Assembly (NCBI GenBank): GCA_030704615.1
Contig: CM060733.1
Coordinates: 12,276,001 to 12,340,000 of the forward strand
Direction: 5' to 3'
Origin: Takakia lepidozioides
Taxonomy: Eukaryota > Streptophyta > Takakiopsida > Takakiales > Takakiaceae
DNA length: 64,000 nucleotides
Of this stretch, positions 31,624 through 42,500 are shown piece by piece. The stretch's first letter is position 1. Each line of letters begins with the position of its first letter. Under the pieces are notes generated by a model. That model made no database searches, was not told where the DNA came from, and saw only the letters and a list, made by a program, of their open reading frames with translations. The translations under genes were made by a program, and so were the position numbers.

Positions 31624-33033
31624 TACTCATAAGACGCCGTAGCCTTGTGTCCATAGACCCCGCCAGTTTTGGCGAAACAAGAGGGAACAGACACTACCTT
31701 TGTGAGGGGCTCACTCCGGTAGTGGGACTCACACAATTGGTTGTGCTTTCCAGATATCCTCTAGAAAACCCGTCACACAAGCATCACTCTGCTGTCTGTG
31801 AGCTGCCCAGCAATTAGACCCCAACAGGGCCAGGGCTTTAGGCTCAGCCTCAAGAGTTGGAAGAGAGACAGAGAGAGAGACAGAGATTAAATCACTAAGG
31901 CACTGACTGGTGACCAACAGTACTGAAACAAACAAAATTGAACTATTACAAGGACTAGACTCTAAAGAACCCAAGAAGGGGAGGCTCCCAACTTTGATCA
32001 GAGGAGGCACCTGTGTATCCAAGAGATGTAATGGCCAGGAACATACACCAGGGAGGTGGACGTGAGCGTGAAATAGCTTATACCAATGATTGCTAGATAA
32101 AAGAGCTGCATTCACAACAGGAACAGGCCTAAGCCCATTTACAGATAGTCGACACCAGTCATATGGACTGACACAGTGACAGCGGGAGAAAAATCCCTAC
32201 GTCAAACAACAGGAGTAGAAGGTTTGGATAAAACAGGACAATTTGTATGGAGGTGCACAGAAGTTGATTGATGAAAACATTGCAAAGCAGAGGGGAGAGG
32301 GTACATCCTTGAGCTACACCTTGGTCTATGTCAAAGAAGTTGGACTTCTAAAATCCCTCGAGTAAATAGATGCATGGTAGCTTGCTCACTACAGGGGGAA
32401 CACAGTTGGATCACTTGCAGGGGGGTGCCGATTTTCCAGAGACTGGAAAAGCTACTTTCTTGCAATTCCATAAAATGATTGTGATGCCATCGTCCGTACC
32501 TGTAAGAAGGGGTTGGGCCTCTCGCAGCAAAAATGCTCTATCCTTGCACAAGTCTGCTGCCCCCTCTCTCCGAAAAAAAATCCTACCAATTTCCTGCCCT
32601 CAAATGTACCCATACCGGTTCACTCCTCAGTACTTTCAGCTCCAAGGAAATGCATACTCATCTGGTTCGGTTAAGTTCCTAAGGTCGCCTTTCTTCAAGT
32701 GAAAGTATCTGTACGTGAAACTTCCCACAACCTATATTTTGCATGATCCCCAACACAAACATATCAATTTTGATCTAACCATTTCGCCCACATTCGAATT
32801 CGTTGTCAGAAAGGTAGCTTACTTGATGTGGTAATTGACTTGACAGTGGTGAAAGGGTGAGAAAGAGAGAGAGGAGAAACACTGAACTGGAAATAATCGC
32901 AGGCTCCTCCAGTAACAAAGTAGTGGCCTCGCTGCACAATAGTGCCCTCAAATATGGGTCGATCTCCACACATAAGTACAAGAATAAAAAGGGGAATCAT
33001 GCCCAAGTAGGCCACCAACAGCCACTGCCCCAT
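29275..33033 (-). CDS. DHHC-type protein S-acyltransferase (PAT17-like)
   Basis: Ten minus-strand exons: 33033-32888, 32593-32500, 32105-32011, 31491-31324, 31091-31019, 30749-30697, 30524-30433, 30328-30276, 30066-29941, 29571-29275. They join in phase to 398 residues. The protein attaches palmitate to cysteines of membrane-associated proteins. The cysteine-rich domain starts at [10 protein letters not shown] and contains the catalytic Asp186-His-His-Cys189 (RFDHHCGWM), followed by NNCIGE. Two hydrophobic segments precede this domain and two follow it ([36 protein letters not shown]). The TTxE motif is TTNE at 297-300. Residue order follows Arabidopsis PAT15/16/17 closely, including [12 protein letters not shown] and the C-terminal [18 protein letters not shown] 33033 was chosen because it aligns with the family start; ATG 33144 is in frame upstream. 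Membrane location (Golgi, ER or plasma membrane) is not decided by sequence. Confidence 0.93.
31551..31620 (+). repeat. (GA)35 microsatellite in a PAT intron
   Basis: A perfect 70-bp GA tract lies between PAT exons 31324-31491 and 32011-32105. Its uniformity implies recent expansion. The family C repeat fragment follows directly. Confidence 0.97.
31621..31737 (+). repeat. SINE-like family C, partial copy in a PAT intron
   Basis: Read on the minus strand, this segment matches plus-strand 42780-42880 over about 90 bp (CCCACTAC, GAG then AGCCCCTCACAAAGGTAGT, TCTGTTCCCTC, AAACTGG, GGGGTCTATGG, CACAAGGCTAC). The tRNA-like head is missing on its left, replaced by the GA tract. It is intronic and not coding. 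Confidence 0.7.
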
Positions 33034-33785
33034 CCTGCTTTTCCGACACTGGGCCAGACCAGGAAATGAAACAGCTTGCGAATACTGATCCTCTGTGTCA
33101 ATGTCACTTCCGTAGCTCCATCTTCTTAACGCGATATGTAGCATGCAAACATGATATGGGTACACGGAGCACGAGCATACTGTAGATCCAAAAGATCGAT
33201 CAACATGCGGAGACCAGTTCTGCTACTCGAAGACAGAGAATGCTTCTACCACTAGATCAGCTCAGTGTTGTCCTAATAAAAAAAAATCGATACAACTATC
33301 GTCGTCTTCAAATCGTTCGTTCATGGGTGCGGCGTTCGGCCCCTCTTGCGCTTTCGTTAGAGTCCTTCTTTTCTTATCTCTCCACTTCTTTCCGTCGACA
33401 TTGTGTCGTCGTCCTTTTCCATCGTTCATGTCAGCACTCCAGCTTCATGCTTGTGGAGCACGAGCTCTGTAGCCCTACCTCTGGTCAACTGGGAGCGCTT
33501 TCTTAGACGATCGGATGCTTTGTCTTGTAGCTGTAGAGACTTGAGACTGGAACTACCCCCTCTTAATCCATGTTTTTTCGGAGAAAATAGACATTCTGAT
33601 TGTCTTCATTCATTTCTCTTGGCAAAGGGAGGCTTCATACCATCGGGTGTGAGTGCTGCAGTTTGGTGGAAAGCTACATTTGATGTGAGAGAGACAACTT
33701 GAAACTCAAGAGTTACACGTTCACAGTTGGAACGCATTGCAAAATCTGAATTAAGTGTATACTTCAAAAACTGCTGAGCATTGGG
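33034..33785. promoter_or_regulatory. Divergent promoter region PAT / SAM50
   Basis: The 752 bp between the two start codons must hold the 5' leaders and promoters of both the minus-strand PAT gene and the plus-strand SAM50 gene. No convincing TATA box stands out. The CT-rich stretch 33300-33420 could be the SAM50 leader. Whether the promoter is shared is inference from arrangement only. Confidence 0.5.
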
Positions 33786-36700
33786 ATGGATCCAGAGACG
33801 GAGGGCCATGCAGAAGAGGAAGCGGAGATAGAGGAGGAGGAGGAGACCGAAGAGGTAGTTGACATATCGTTTATAAAATCCATGACTCAAAAGCTCTCGA
33901 CGGAGCCGGTCAATGTTCGGGTCCATGACATTCAAATCAAAGGCAACACAAAGACCAAGGATGCCGTCATCGAGGCACAACTGAAAGAGGTCCGGAATGT
34001 GCAAACAATGCAGGAGCTACTGCAGGAGTCTGTCCGTGCCAATTCCCGCTTGCGATCCATGGGAATTTTTGACAAATGTGTGATTACATTGGACGCAGGC
34101 CCCGATGAGCTCCCTGGAACGGTAAGCACTCCATTCTACTCTTCCATTGTTTCTCCAAAATGTAGCTTCGACCATAGACTTCTGGTCTCTGTCACATTCT
34201 GTCCTTTTCTCCCTGCACTGGGGCAACCACTAGCACATGTGAGGTAGTGTGTAAGGTAGTGCCTTGTTGATAGTATTCCTAGCCATCGAAGAGTCGCTGA
34301 ATCGGTCTTGAAATAGTACAACTTTCAGACCGGGCGACGGGTAATAGAACTTTGCTCCCCAGTAATAAGGAAGCCCGGATGGTCACCACTATAGATGCAG
34401 AAGGAGGTTTACTTGGATAAGTACATGTTTCAGTCACAGTGTTCACTAAACCTAAACCCCAATCAAATACTCTGTGAGCTAATAGAAGTTTTCATCTGTG
34501 CGGGTGTTATCTGACACGTTGCCAATTTGCAGGCAAATGTGATTGTTGAAGTGGAGGAGGCAAAACGACCTTTCTCTGGTGATGCCGGTGTTTTCTCTAA
34601 GCCTGAGGTGAGCTTTGGATTTTTTGGGAGGGGATTGGACACACATCATAACAATTCACGAGAAGGTGTTTTGAGCTTACAGTGATGCTTCAGCGGTAGT
34701 ACTGGGCATTACTGGGGCATGGTCCACAAGCGTCGTAGGGAACTACAGCTTGCATCGCCTTTGTAGTTGCAAAGCAAGTTTCAATCCCATTGCAACCTCC
34801 AGCAACTGAGAAGAATATGTGCCTGCATACTCACTGTGTGCTGCAATCCTAGGGAAAATTAAAAGAGATGGTGATATGATGGTTAAATGCCTGCAATGAG
34901 GAGAATCTCTGAGAAGTACAACTTCAGGGTTTAGGGTTTTAGTGAGTTGTAGGGGTAGATGGCAGCAAAGACGATGCCTATGTGCGAGTGGCCCAGGCAT
35001 TTAGTGTTTTAAGTGATTGCTTGGTAATTCATGGGAAATCACATCACGCTTTCAAGTAGCCTGTAAAGTTTGCTGATATTCTAGCCTTTGTGCATAGCAC
35101 CATGTTGTTGAACTCTCTTTGCTCCTCGAGTTAGTCACATTGCATTTATGCCAAAAACTTGGCTGGTGAAAAATCATCTGCAACATTGTTCTTACCGTGC
35201 TTTTGAAGGAATGATTGAGACCTATGTGTTTTGATCCAGCCCCTAAGACAAGTGAGTAATGTTCTTGCTTGTCTGAATGAATGGCTATGTCCTTAGGATA
35301 GACATGTCTTACAGGATGGCAAGAGGAGGAGACTGGAACCTCCTAATGGAGAAGTAGACAGCACTATGACTCACCCCACAACCCTTTTCTACATGCTGAA
35401 GAGCTACAGCTTATGGCCTATGTTGTGGGAAGCGGTGGGTGTAGACCAAGGCGTGGTCTCTGGAAGGGACTGTTAAGTACAAAAACCTGGGGGGCTATGG
35501 AGAAACACTCGATGCTACCGGCTGCTATGGCCTGGACACAACTTCTGAGCTCAGTGCAGGGCTCCATTACCCAAGATTCAAAGGTCTACCTGCCAATCTG
35601 GTGACACGAATCACTCTTCTCACACAAGACTGGCAGAGATACTCTTCTTACAGGGAGCGCCTGGCGGGCTTTGCCGTGGGTCTAGTTAGTGATGATAAGC
35701 ATGACTTAAGCTACAATCTAACGTGGCGTGATATCAAGGATCCCTCACGCACGGCCTCACGTTCAATTCGCCGCGAGTTGGGCCATGGCCTACTCTCAGC
35801 AATCAAGTATACCTACAAAGTGGATACAAGGGATTCTGTATTTCGACCACGGCACGGGGTTGCTTTTGCCTCAACAACTCAGATTGCAGGGCTTGGATTT
35901 GACAGCAAGCTTCTACGCTTTCTCCGGCAGGTTGTCTGACAACCAGAACCATCTGCAGCTGCTGACCATGGGTCTGTGTCATGTGGGGGATTTGTACTGT
36001 TGTCAGTGAATCCTAAAATAGTGGATCATAGGCTTGAAACATAGCAGCAGTAGTTCGGTATAAGTGGAAGTGGCAACTTTTGAAGAGGAACAAGGATCAT
36101 GAACTTGGAATTATTTGCTTATGAAATCACCATGCACAACATTTGCATTTAGCGGTTCAACCCACTGAAATAGAATCTAATCCCTACCTTTTGACAAGGA
36201 TGTATGTAATGCCGCAGGAGTTTGAAGTGAGGTGGGCCATTCCACTGGGCTTTGCAAATGCAGCATTGAATGTTGGGGCTGCAGGGGGTGTAATAATGCC
36301 ATGGGGAAGGGGGTTTCTCTCCAAGGCAACCCCGATAAGCGATCGGTTTTTTATGGGGGGTCATTCATCTCTTCTGGGTGAATTGAGGGGTCCTTCTGCT
36401 CTCTTAGGTTTTCGTACAAGAGGTGTAGGTCCAAGTGATATCCGGCGGCCAACTTTTAACATAGGGGGAACAGATGAAGCGGTTTCCTTCCCCAAAAGGG
36501 ACACTTTGGGCGGTGACTTGGCTGTGTCAGCTTTTGCAGACTTCTCGTTTGATTTGCCAGGGCGCGTGTTGCGGGAGTACGGGATTCATGCACACACATT
36601 TGCTTGTACGGGAAACCTTGTGCCTCTTACCGGAACTGACCGCCAGAAGTGGTCACCGAAGAATTTCCTTTATGGGTTTCGATGCTCAACCGGGGCTGGG

Positions 36701-37651
36701 CTTGTGATCCCAACCAAGCTTTTTCGGCTAGAGGTTTGTCAAATCTGCTTGCTCCCTCCTGTCTGTTTGTGTCTCCTTCACTAGGTAGGAATTTGCACTG
36801 GATAGCAAGGAAAATGTCTCTTGGTTCCGTTTCTGCCTCAATGAGCAACTTTACAGGAATAAAACTTCAGCAAGCTGCTGTAGTTTGAGGCTGTGGCTGT
36901 TGATTCATGTTGGGTCCCTCGCTTGGCTTGCCAAGGCTTTTGTGCCTCTTTTAAGTGGCACCTAAATTGTGATCCCTGTATGGCCCATCGTCTTTTCCAC
37001 AAACAGAAAAAGTTTCAGTGGGGGGTGTTTGGTATGGGTGTGGGGATGTAGCCCCAAGGGAGAAGCCCAACAAGTAATTGCTATCATTGAAGGGCACACC
37101 ACTTCCGTACAGACAACTTAGCACATTTCAACTTGTTGCAAGTTTGACTACTGCAGTCATTGGTGGAATTGCTTGAATTTTGCTGTGCACTTTATGCCAG
37201 GTTCTTTGTTGTGTTTCTTTCATGTGCTTAAGTTCAGGTTCATACTGGATTTTGCAACAAATGGTTAGGTGACACTCTATCTTTCCTTCCCATCAGGTAT
37301 TCTAATAGTCTATGTATGGCTGTGACGGCATTCGACCACGTTGTAGTGTGTATGTTAGAGTGTCATAATTTGTAGAGCACATGTGATAGCATCATCGCCT
37401 TAGAACCCTGAGTCTGGTTTTTGAGTGGCGGAAACTGGAAGGGAGCAGGGGGGAGCCAACAAAGAAAACTGAGAACCGAAATGCACTAATTGTTGTCAGG
37501 AATCTGGCATAGAAATCCATTGAGAGTCTGACATGCAGTGAATCATCTGTGAATGGGGTGGGTGCAGGTCAATTACTGCTATTTACTGCGGTACCAGGAG
37601 CATGATCGCATCAAGAGAGGCTTTCAAATCAGCCTGAGCTCACCTAATTGA
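33786..37651 (+). CDS. SAM50: SAM50 / Omp85-family mitochondrial sorting and assembly protein
   Basis: Five exons: 33786-34121, 34533-34607, 35445-35930, 36218-36733, 37568-37651. They join in phase to 498 residues. SAM50 is the beta-barrel core of the complex that inserts barrel proteins into the mitochondrial outer membrane. The acidic N terminus leads into one POTRA domain (about residues 40-137: PVNVRVHDIQIKGNTKTKDA, TMQELLQESVRANSRL, ITLDAGPDELPGT). The rest is the Omp85 barrel (GLPANLVTRITLLTQDWQRY, RRELGHGLLSAIKYTYKVDT, DRFFMGGHSS). The conserved last strands are LGFRTRGVG, GGDLAVSAFADFSFDLPGRV and VNYCYLLRYQEHDRIKRGF. Length and exon-encoded blocks follow plant SAM50 rather than the longer OEP80/TOC75 proteins with three POTRA domains. 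Start is the ATG at 33786. Confidence 0.93.
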
Positions 37652-39556
37652 TGTGTCTGGTTTCATGTATCACTTTTGGGATGCAATAGGGAGGAAGGGA
37701 TGAAATTATGAGATCCTACACCATTCTATTGATTTCCTAGATGTGCAGGCAAACTTTTTTTGGAACCAGTCACAGAGGTTTGATCTTTTCATGGATGAAG
37801 ATTGAGTGAGGAAGTTGTTCTTGCAGGTGTTTCAGTTGGAAGTATCTGGGGTTGTGCTTTCTCTTTGAAATGGTGGTTTTGAATCAGTGCAAGCGAGAAC
37901 ATCACACGAAGATTGGTTTGAAGTCTTTTGAACAGATAGAGTTTGTGGAATGGACTTACTACAGATGCTCTGACAGGGAGTTTTGGACTAGGGATGCTCG
38001 TAAACATGTCAACACTGAAAAGGCGAAAACAATACCTACCTCTAATCAATCCCCGCATCCCCACTTTTAGCAGCAGTTCCTTCTAAGAGCTGTTAGTATG
38101 GTCACTCCCTCAATGACCTATATCTGATCATCCCTGTCACTCAACACAGCTGTTATGTTCGTCACTGTGCACCAAAGGGGAGTCACCTAGTGTGGGTACC
38201 TGGGGTCCTTGGAGGTTTGGGCAACAGTGTTGCTGTGGTTACAGCCGCTAGAAACAGAATGCTTAGCCCTTGCACTTACTTGGGTTCAACCTGTTTTTTG
38301 TTTTTCACTGTGCACTCACTTTCATTGCTGGCTTACTCCAGGTCTGTGGTATTGTGCACTAGGCTGCCAGGTTTGATGAGAAGCAAAAGCAAATGGTGAA
38401 GGGCCAATACTGGTGCTATGGCCCTTAGCTAACACGCCTGTTTGGATGCAATTGCCCCATACACATTGGTGACAATACACTTTCGTCTCCAAATTACTAC
38501 CCACAATTGGGGGCAATTGGGGCTTAGCACCCTTAAATCACATCTGCCTGCAACTTTTACGAAGGAGCCAACTTGGTGATCCAGATAAGCCAACCTACTG
38601 CAGTTTCTGCATGCCTTGTCTGATCAAGGTGCTTTCCAGAATTCGAGATGGGTTGACATAGAGCTGTATATATCTAGGTGTATTCGGTGAACCCCTCGAA
38701 CATTCTCTATTTGACTGAACCGCACCGGTCTCTTTGTATACAATCAGCTCACAAGAACACCTCCTCCATTGCTTGATACTATACACAAAGTTGGGAACTT
38801 CTAATTTACCCAAGGATTGAAAGAGATTTATTCATGTTGGCTGCTTCCTTCAGGCGCTTGCCCTCAGCACCTGAGCTTTTCTGCCTGAACATTGATCCAA
38901 TCCATCCCAGCTTCAGTTGCAACAAATGAGGGCCTGCAACTAAGATCTACAATGGAAATCAACCTCTCTCATCTCTCCAGTCTTCAATCTACTTACCACC
39001 AACTGGCACTTGAAGAGAAAATCTGCAGACATGAATGTGCCAAACAGCAAGGACAAGGAATCTACCTTTCAGATCCAGCAAGGTCAACAAGATTCATCGT
39101 CCACATCGGATGTTGGTCAGCAAATTGCTTTCCCACTGCACAGTAAAGTCCAGCAGATTCTAGCAGGTGCTTGAACCTTGAACCCTTCTATTTCTCTTTG
39201 TTCCCGAATTCGTCGGAAGTTAAACAAACTTCATCTTCATCTTGCCTGCTTCCTTCTCCACAAACATTTCAGTGAGTGGCAGTGCAACATATGTTGACCC
39301 AAATTCTGATCCACCAAAGATAACTCACTAGAGCATCAGTTTCCATTCATTCCTGCTCCATTCACACTATTCATTCGAGTATCCTTGGGTGAGCCCTAAT
39401 CTTCATACAACCATGCATTGAGGAAGGAGGGAGATGATCGCTGTCTGTTTGAAGCAGGATTGTTGAAGTGCTTTTCAGAGGAGTTTGCTTGGCAGCAGGA
39501 TGGTTGAAGGAAGGGATTAAAGCCTGGCAGTTCATTTGTTGCAACCTCTGTCTCGG
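37652..39556. other. Intergenic region between SAM50 and STR8-like genes
   Basis: It contains the SAM50 3' UTR and the upstream region of the next gene. Frames here are short, with no family motifs or repeats that I could match elsewhere in the window. Confidence 0.6.
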
Positions 39557-42500
39557 ATGTTGGAATCCATGAAACCCCCCCGGGTTTTGCAGCATAGTAG
39601 CATTCTTCCAAAAAAGTACCTTCACCTGCATGTAGGGTTTATCAGTCGATTGACAAGTCCTAGCCCCTTGCCAGGACACTATTTGCCACAATGGCGCATA
39701 AACTTTCCCAGGAGAGAAGATGAGCACATCAGGTTTTCAATCTACGGCTTGCCTTACACCGGATCTTCATTCTGTGTCTCCTCGTCAAGAATTTATCGTC
39801 ATTGGCTTAACGGGAAGTCGGCAACGAGAGCGAGTCGGATATGTCGAAGTGCACACTACAATGCGGGATCATTTCACTCCAAATTCCACTCCCATTCGAC
39901 GACGAGGCAGGGACGATACCATTGCGCGGTTGAAGGAGGAGAGACTGGAGAGGGGTGCAGTGAGTGTGTGGATGTGGGCTCGTCAGACGCAGAGGGCAGT
40001 GCGCTTTTGCGCTATGAGCAACTTCTATCGGTTGATCAAAACGCGAGGGAGAATGTAAATGGCATCACGGACGGTCCCAATCCAGTGGAGGCCGAATCAA
40101 CTAATCAGTTCATAGTGGTCACTTTTTATCACTTTGTGGAGATTGAGGACCCCCACCAGGAGGTGGCCAGTCACACAGCATTCATGCAGGTGGATCTCAG
40201 CTCATTCATATTGTCCGATTTATGGCCTGCATCTAGGAAGGCAAAAGGACAGCTTTGATGTGAGGGGTTAAAATTAGGTTTTGAATGTGTCCGCTGTGTT
40301 CTGCTCTCTGGGAGATCGTCTTGACATTAATCCACCAAGGTATTAAATTCATCTCGAACTGTCCAATGATCCGGTTAGAGGATTTTGTGCTGTGTAAAGG
40401 CTGGCTAAAGTTTCGTGATGGCTTCCAGCACTGCTACTGTAGTGCTCTTGCTTAACCCCGGTATGCGACAAGGGGTTGTGTTTGCACTGACGGTCATTGG
40501 GGGGAGAGTGACAGAAAGACAGCACTGTACAGAAGAAGAGTGGCTGGCAGGTTTAAAGTCAGCTTAGGGCTTTGATGCACCTAAATGCTTTGAGATGTCA
40601 TTCAGCACCTGTGGTGTATACAGGATTAGTATCGGGATGGTTTGAAAATTCAAGTGTTATCGGTTGGAAACCACTAAAGCTCAGATCCCCCCTTGAGTGT
40701 GGGAAGAAATAAATGAACGATTCAAGGGATTCTCAAGTAGAGAAAGAGGGAAAAAATCCTTGAAAGTGTACTCAAATTCGTTTAATTTTGGGCCATTAAG
40801 CAAGCACCTCAGTTGGAAGTAAACAGTACAGTGGAAAGTAACAGCTGGTGGGATAGGCTGCAGGGCCAAGACTTAAGAGGGCGCATCTACATCAACCATC
40901 AAGGCATTAATGCCCAGGTTTGTTCATTTGCTGTGCCCCTTTCTGCAATTTGGCTTACCAAAATGCATGAAATCTGCTGATTGTAATGTGTTCATAATTT
41001 TTCGGGGTCCCTGAGTTTTATAGAGCTCCTTTTCGTGAGCAGGTCTCCAAAGCATTCCTACCACACCCATGCTTGGTAAATCCTGCCATCATTATATTCC
41101 ACGTGATCAAACATCGTTGATGCTCCCGCACTTAACATACATGTCGACAAGGGTGTTAGAAAAACGTTCGGCTTGAATTTGGATAATGTGAGCATACACC
41201 AGCTTTCCAGCTTCCAGGCCTTTAATCATCTTGATGCACTTATGCAAGAGACAGACATAAGTATCTGAATCTGCTGAAATGCCTCCTTGGTTTAAAGTCT
41301 GTAGGGCCATCTACTTATGCAGGTTTCTTGTAGCTATTGGTCCAGAGGGAATCATAGGTAATCTTGTGCTTGAAATCCAGCCCTCTTGGATGAATCTGGA
41401 CCCTCACTCTATCCCTGCTCCTTCAGCTATCCCTGCCTCTGCACAAGTCATGCATACATCCTTGCCTTGCCGCTAACAGCTAACAACGACAGCCTAGATA
41501 TGTTCTAGCAAACAACCCAACCCTACTTATCACACTAGTTCCAATACTGAATTGCGTCTGCTTCTCTCTGTAATCCAACAGGCATTCACCATTTGGCAAC
41601 GATTGTCCCACCATTGACATTGACTGGGTTGAAAAAGTATTCATTCCAAGGCTTCCCCTTGTCTCTGTTATCTGTTTTTTGATACTTTCCTGCTGCCAAA
41701 TTGGCAGTAACATGTCAAACCAAACCACCAAGCTAGCTTGCAGAATTCAACATGAAAAACTAGGGACGATTCTGATAAGAGAAAAAAACAGGCTGAAATG
41801 TCTTGAAGAGGAAAGCACAGAAAAGCTAGCTGCTTTCATGACACAAGGTCAAGGACAATGTGGTGAGGATTGTAGCCGTGTATTTGTTACTTGGACTCTT
41901 GGCAGTGGTGTTTGTTCCTGCTTAAGAAATGAACAGTGGCATGAGGACAAAATTTGTTGCAAAGGTTTTGACAAGGTTTGTGTTGTTATGTCATGTTTTA
42001 TTCTGGTTCATGGGGTGGGGCAGCTAAGTGGGCAACGTGCAGACGCAATGGCATATGCAGAATGGGTGAAAGAGGATGACCGATTTTCATCTATGCTTGT
42101 ACAAGTCTCTCCGTCTCCACAAGGCCATTCCTTCCCCAGGCTAAAGCTCCGCTACAAGCCTTCTCTTGTCCAGGTGGGAACCATTAAAAGGCCCTTTCCG
42201 CAGGTTACTGAGGTGGAAGTTACAACGTCTGTCCAGTCTATGTGAACTGCCAGGCACTAGTACGTGTGTAGAGAAGGTTTCAGCCAGTAATGTGGTAGCC
42301 TCATTGTTCCAGAAAATCATGCTCTTGTGTAGTATGATCATGCCTGCATGGAGCTATACTACATTTTTCTCTCACGGTAGTTAATTGAAGTTCATAAGGT
42401 ATTTCCCAGCATATGATTTGAGAGAGTTGCTTTTATGGCTGCATCAGCGCAGGTTGAAGGTGGGACTGGACGCCTTCCTATCACAGATCCATCGGTAAGA

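Noticed and set aside
41679-42245. 188-codon plus-strand frame as a separate gene
   Set aside because: Its only conserved part (42024-42173) is the third exon of the STR8-like gene; the rest is intron.
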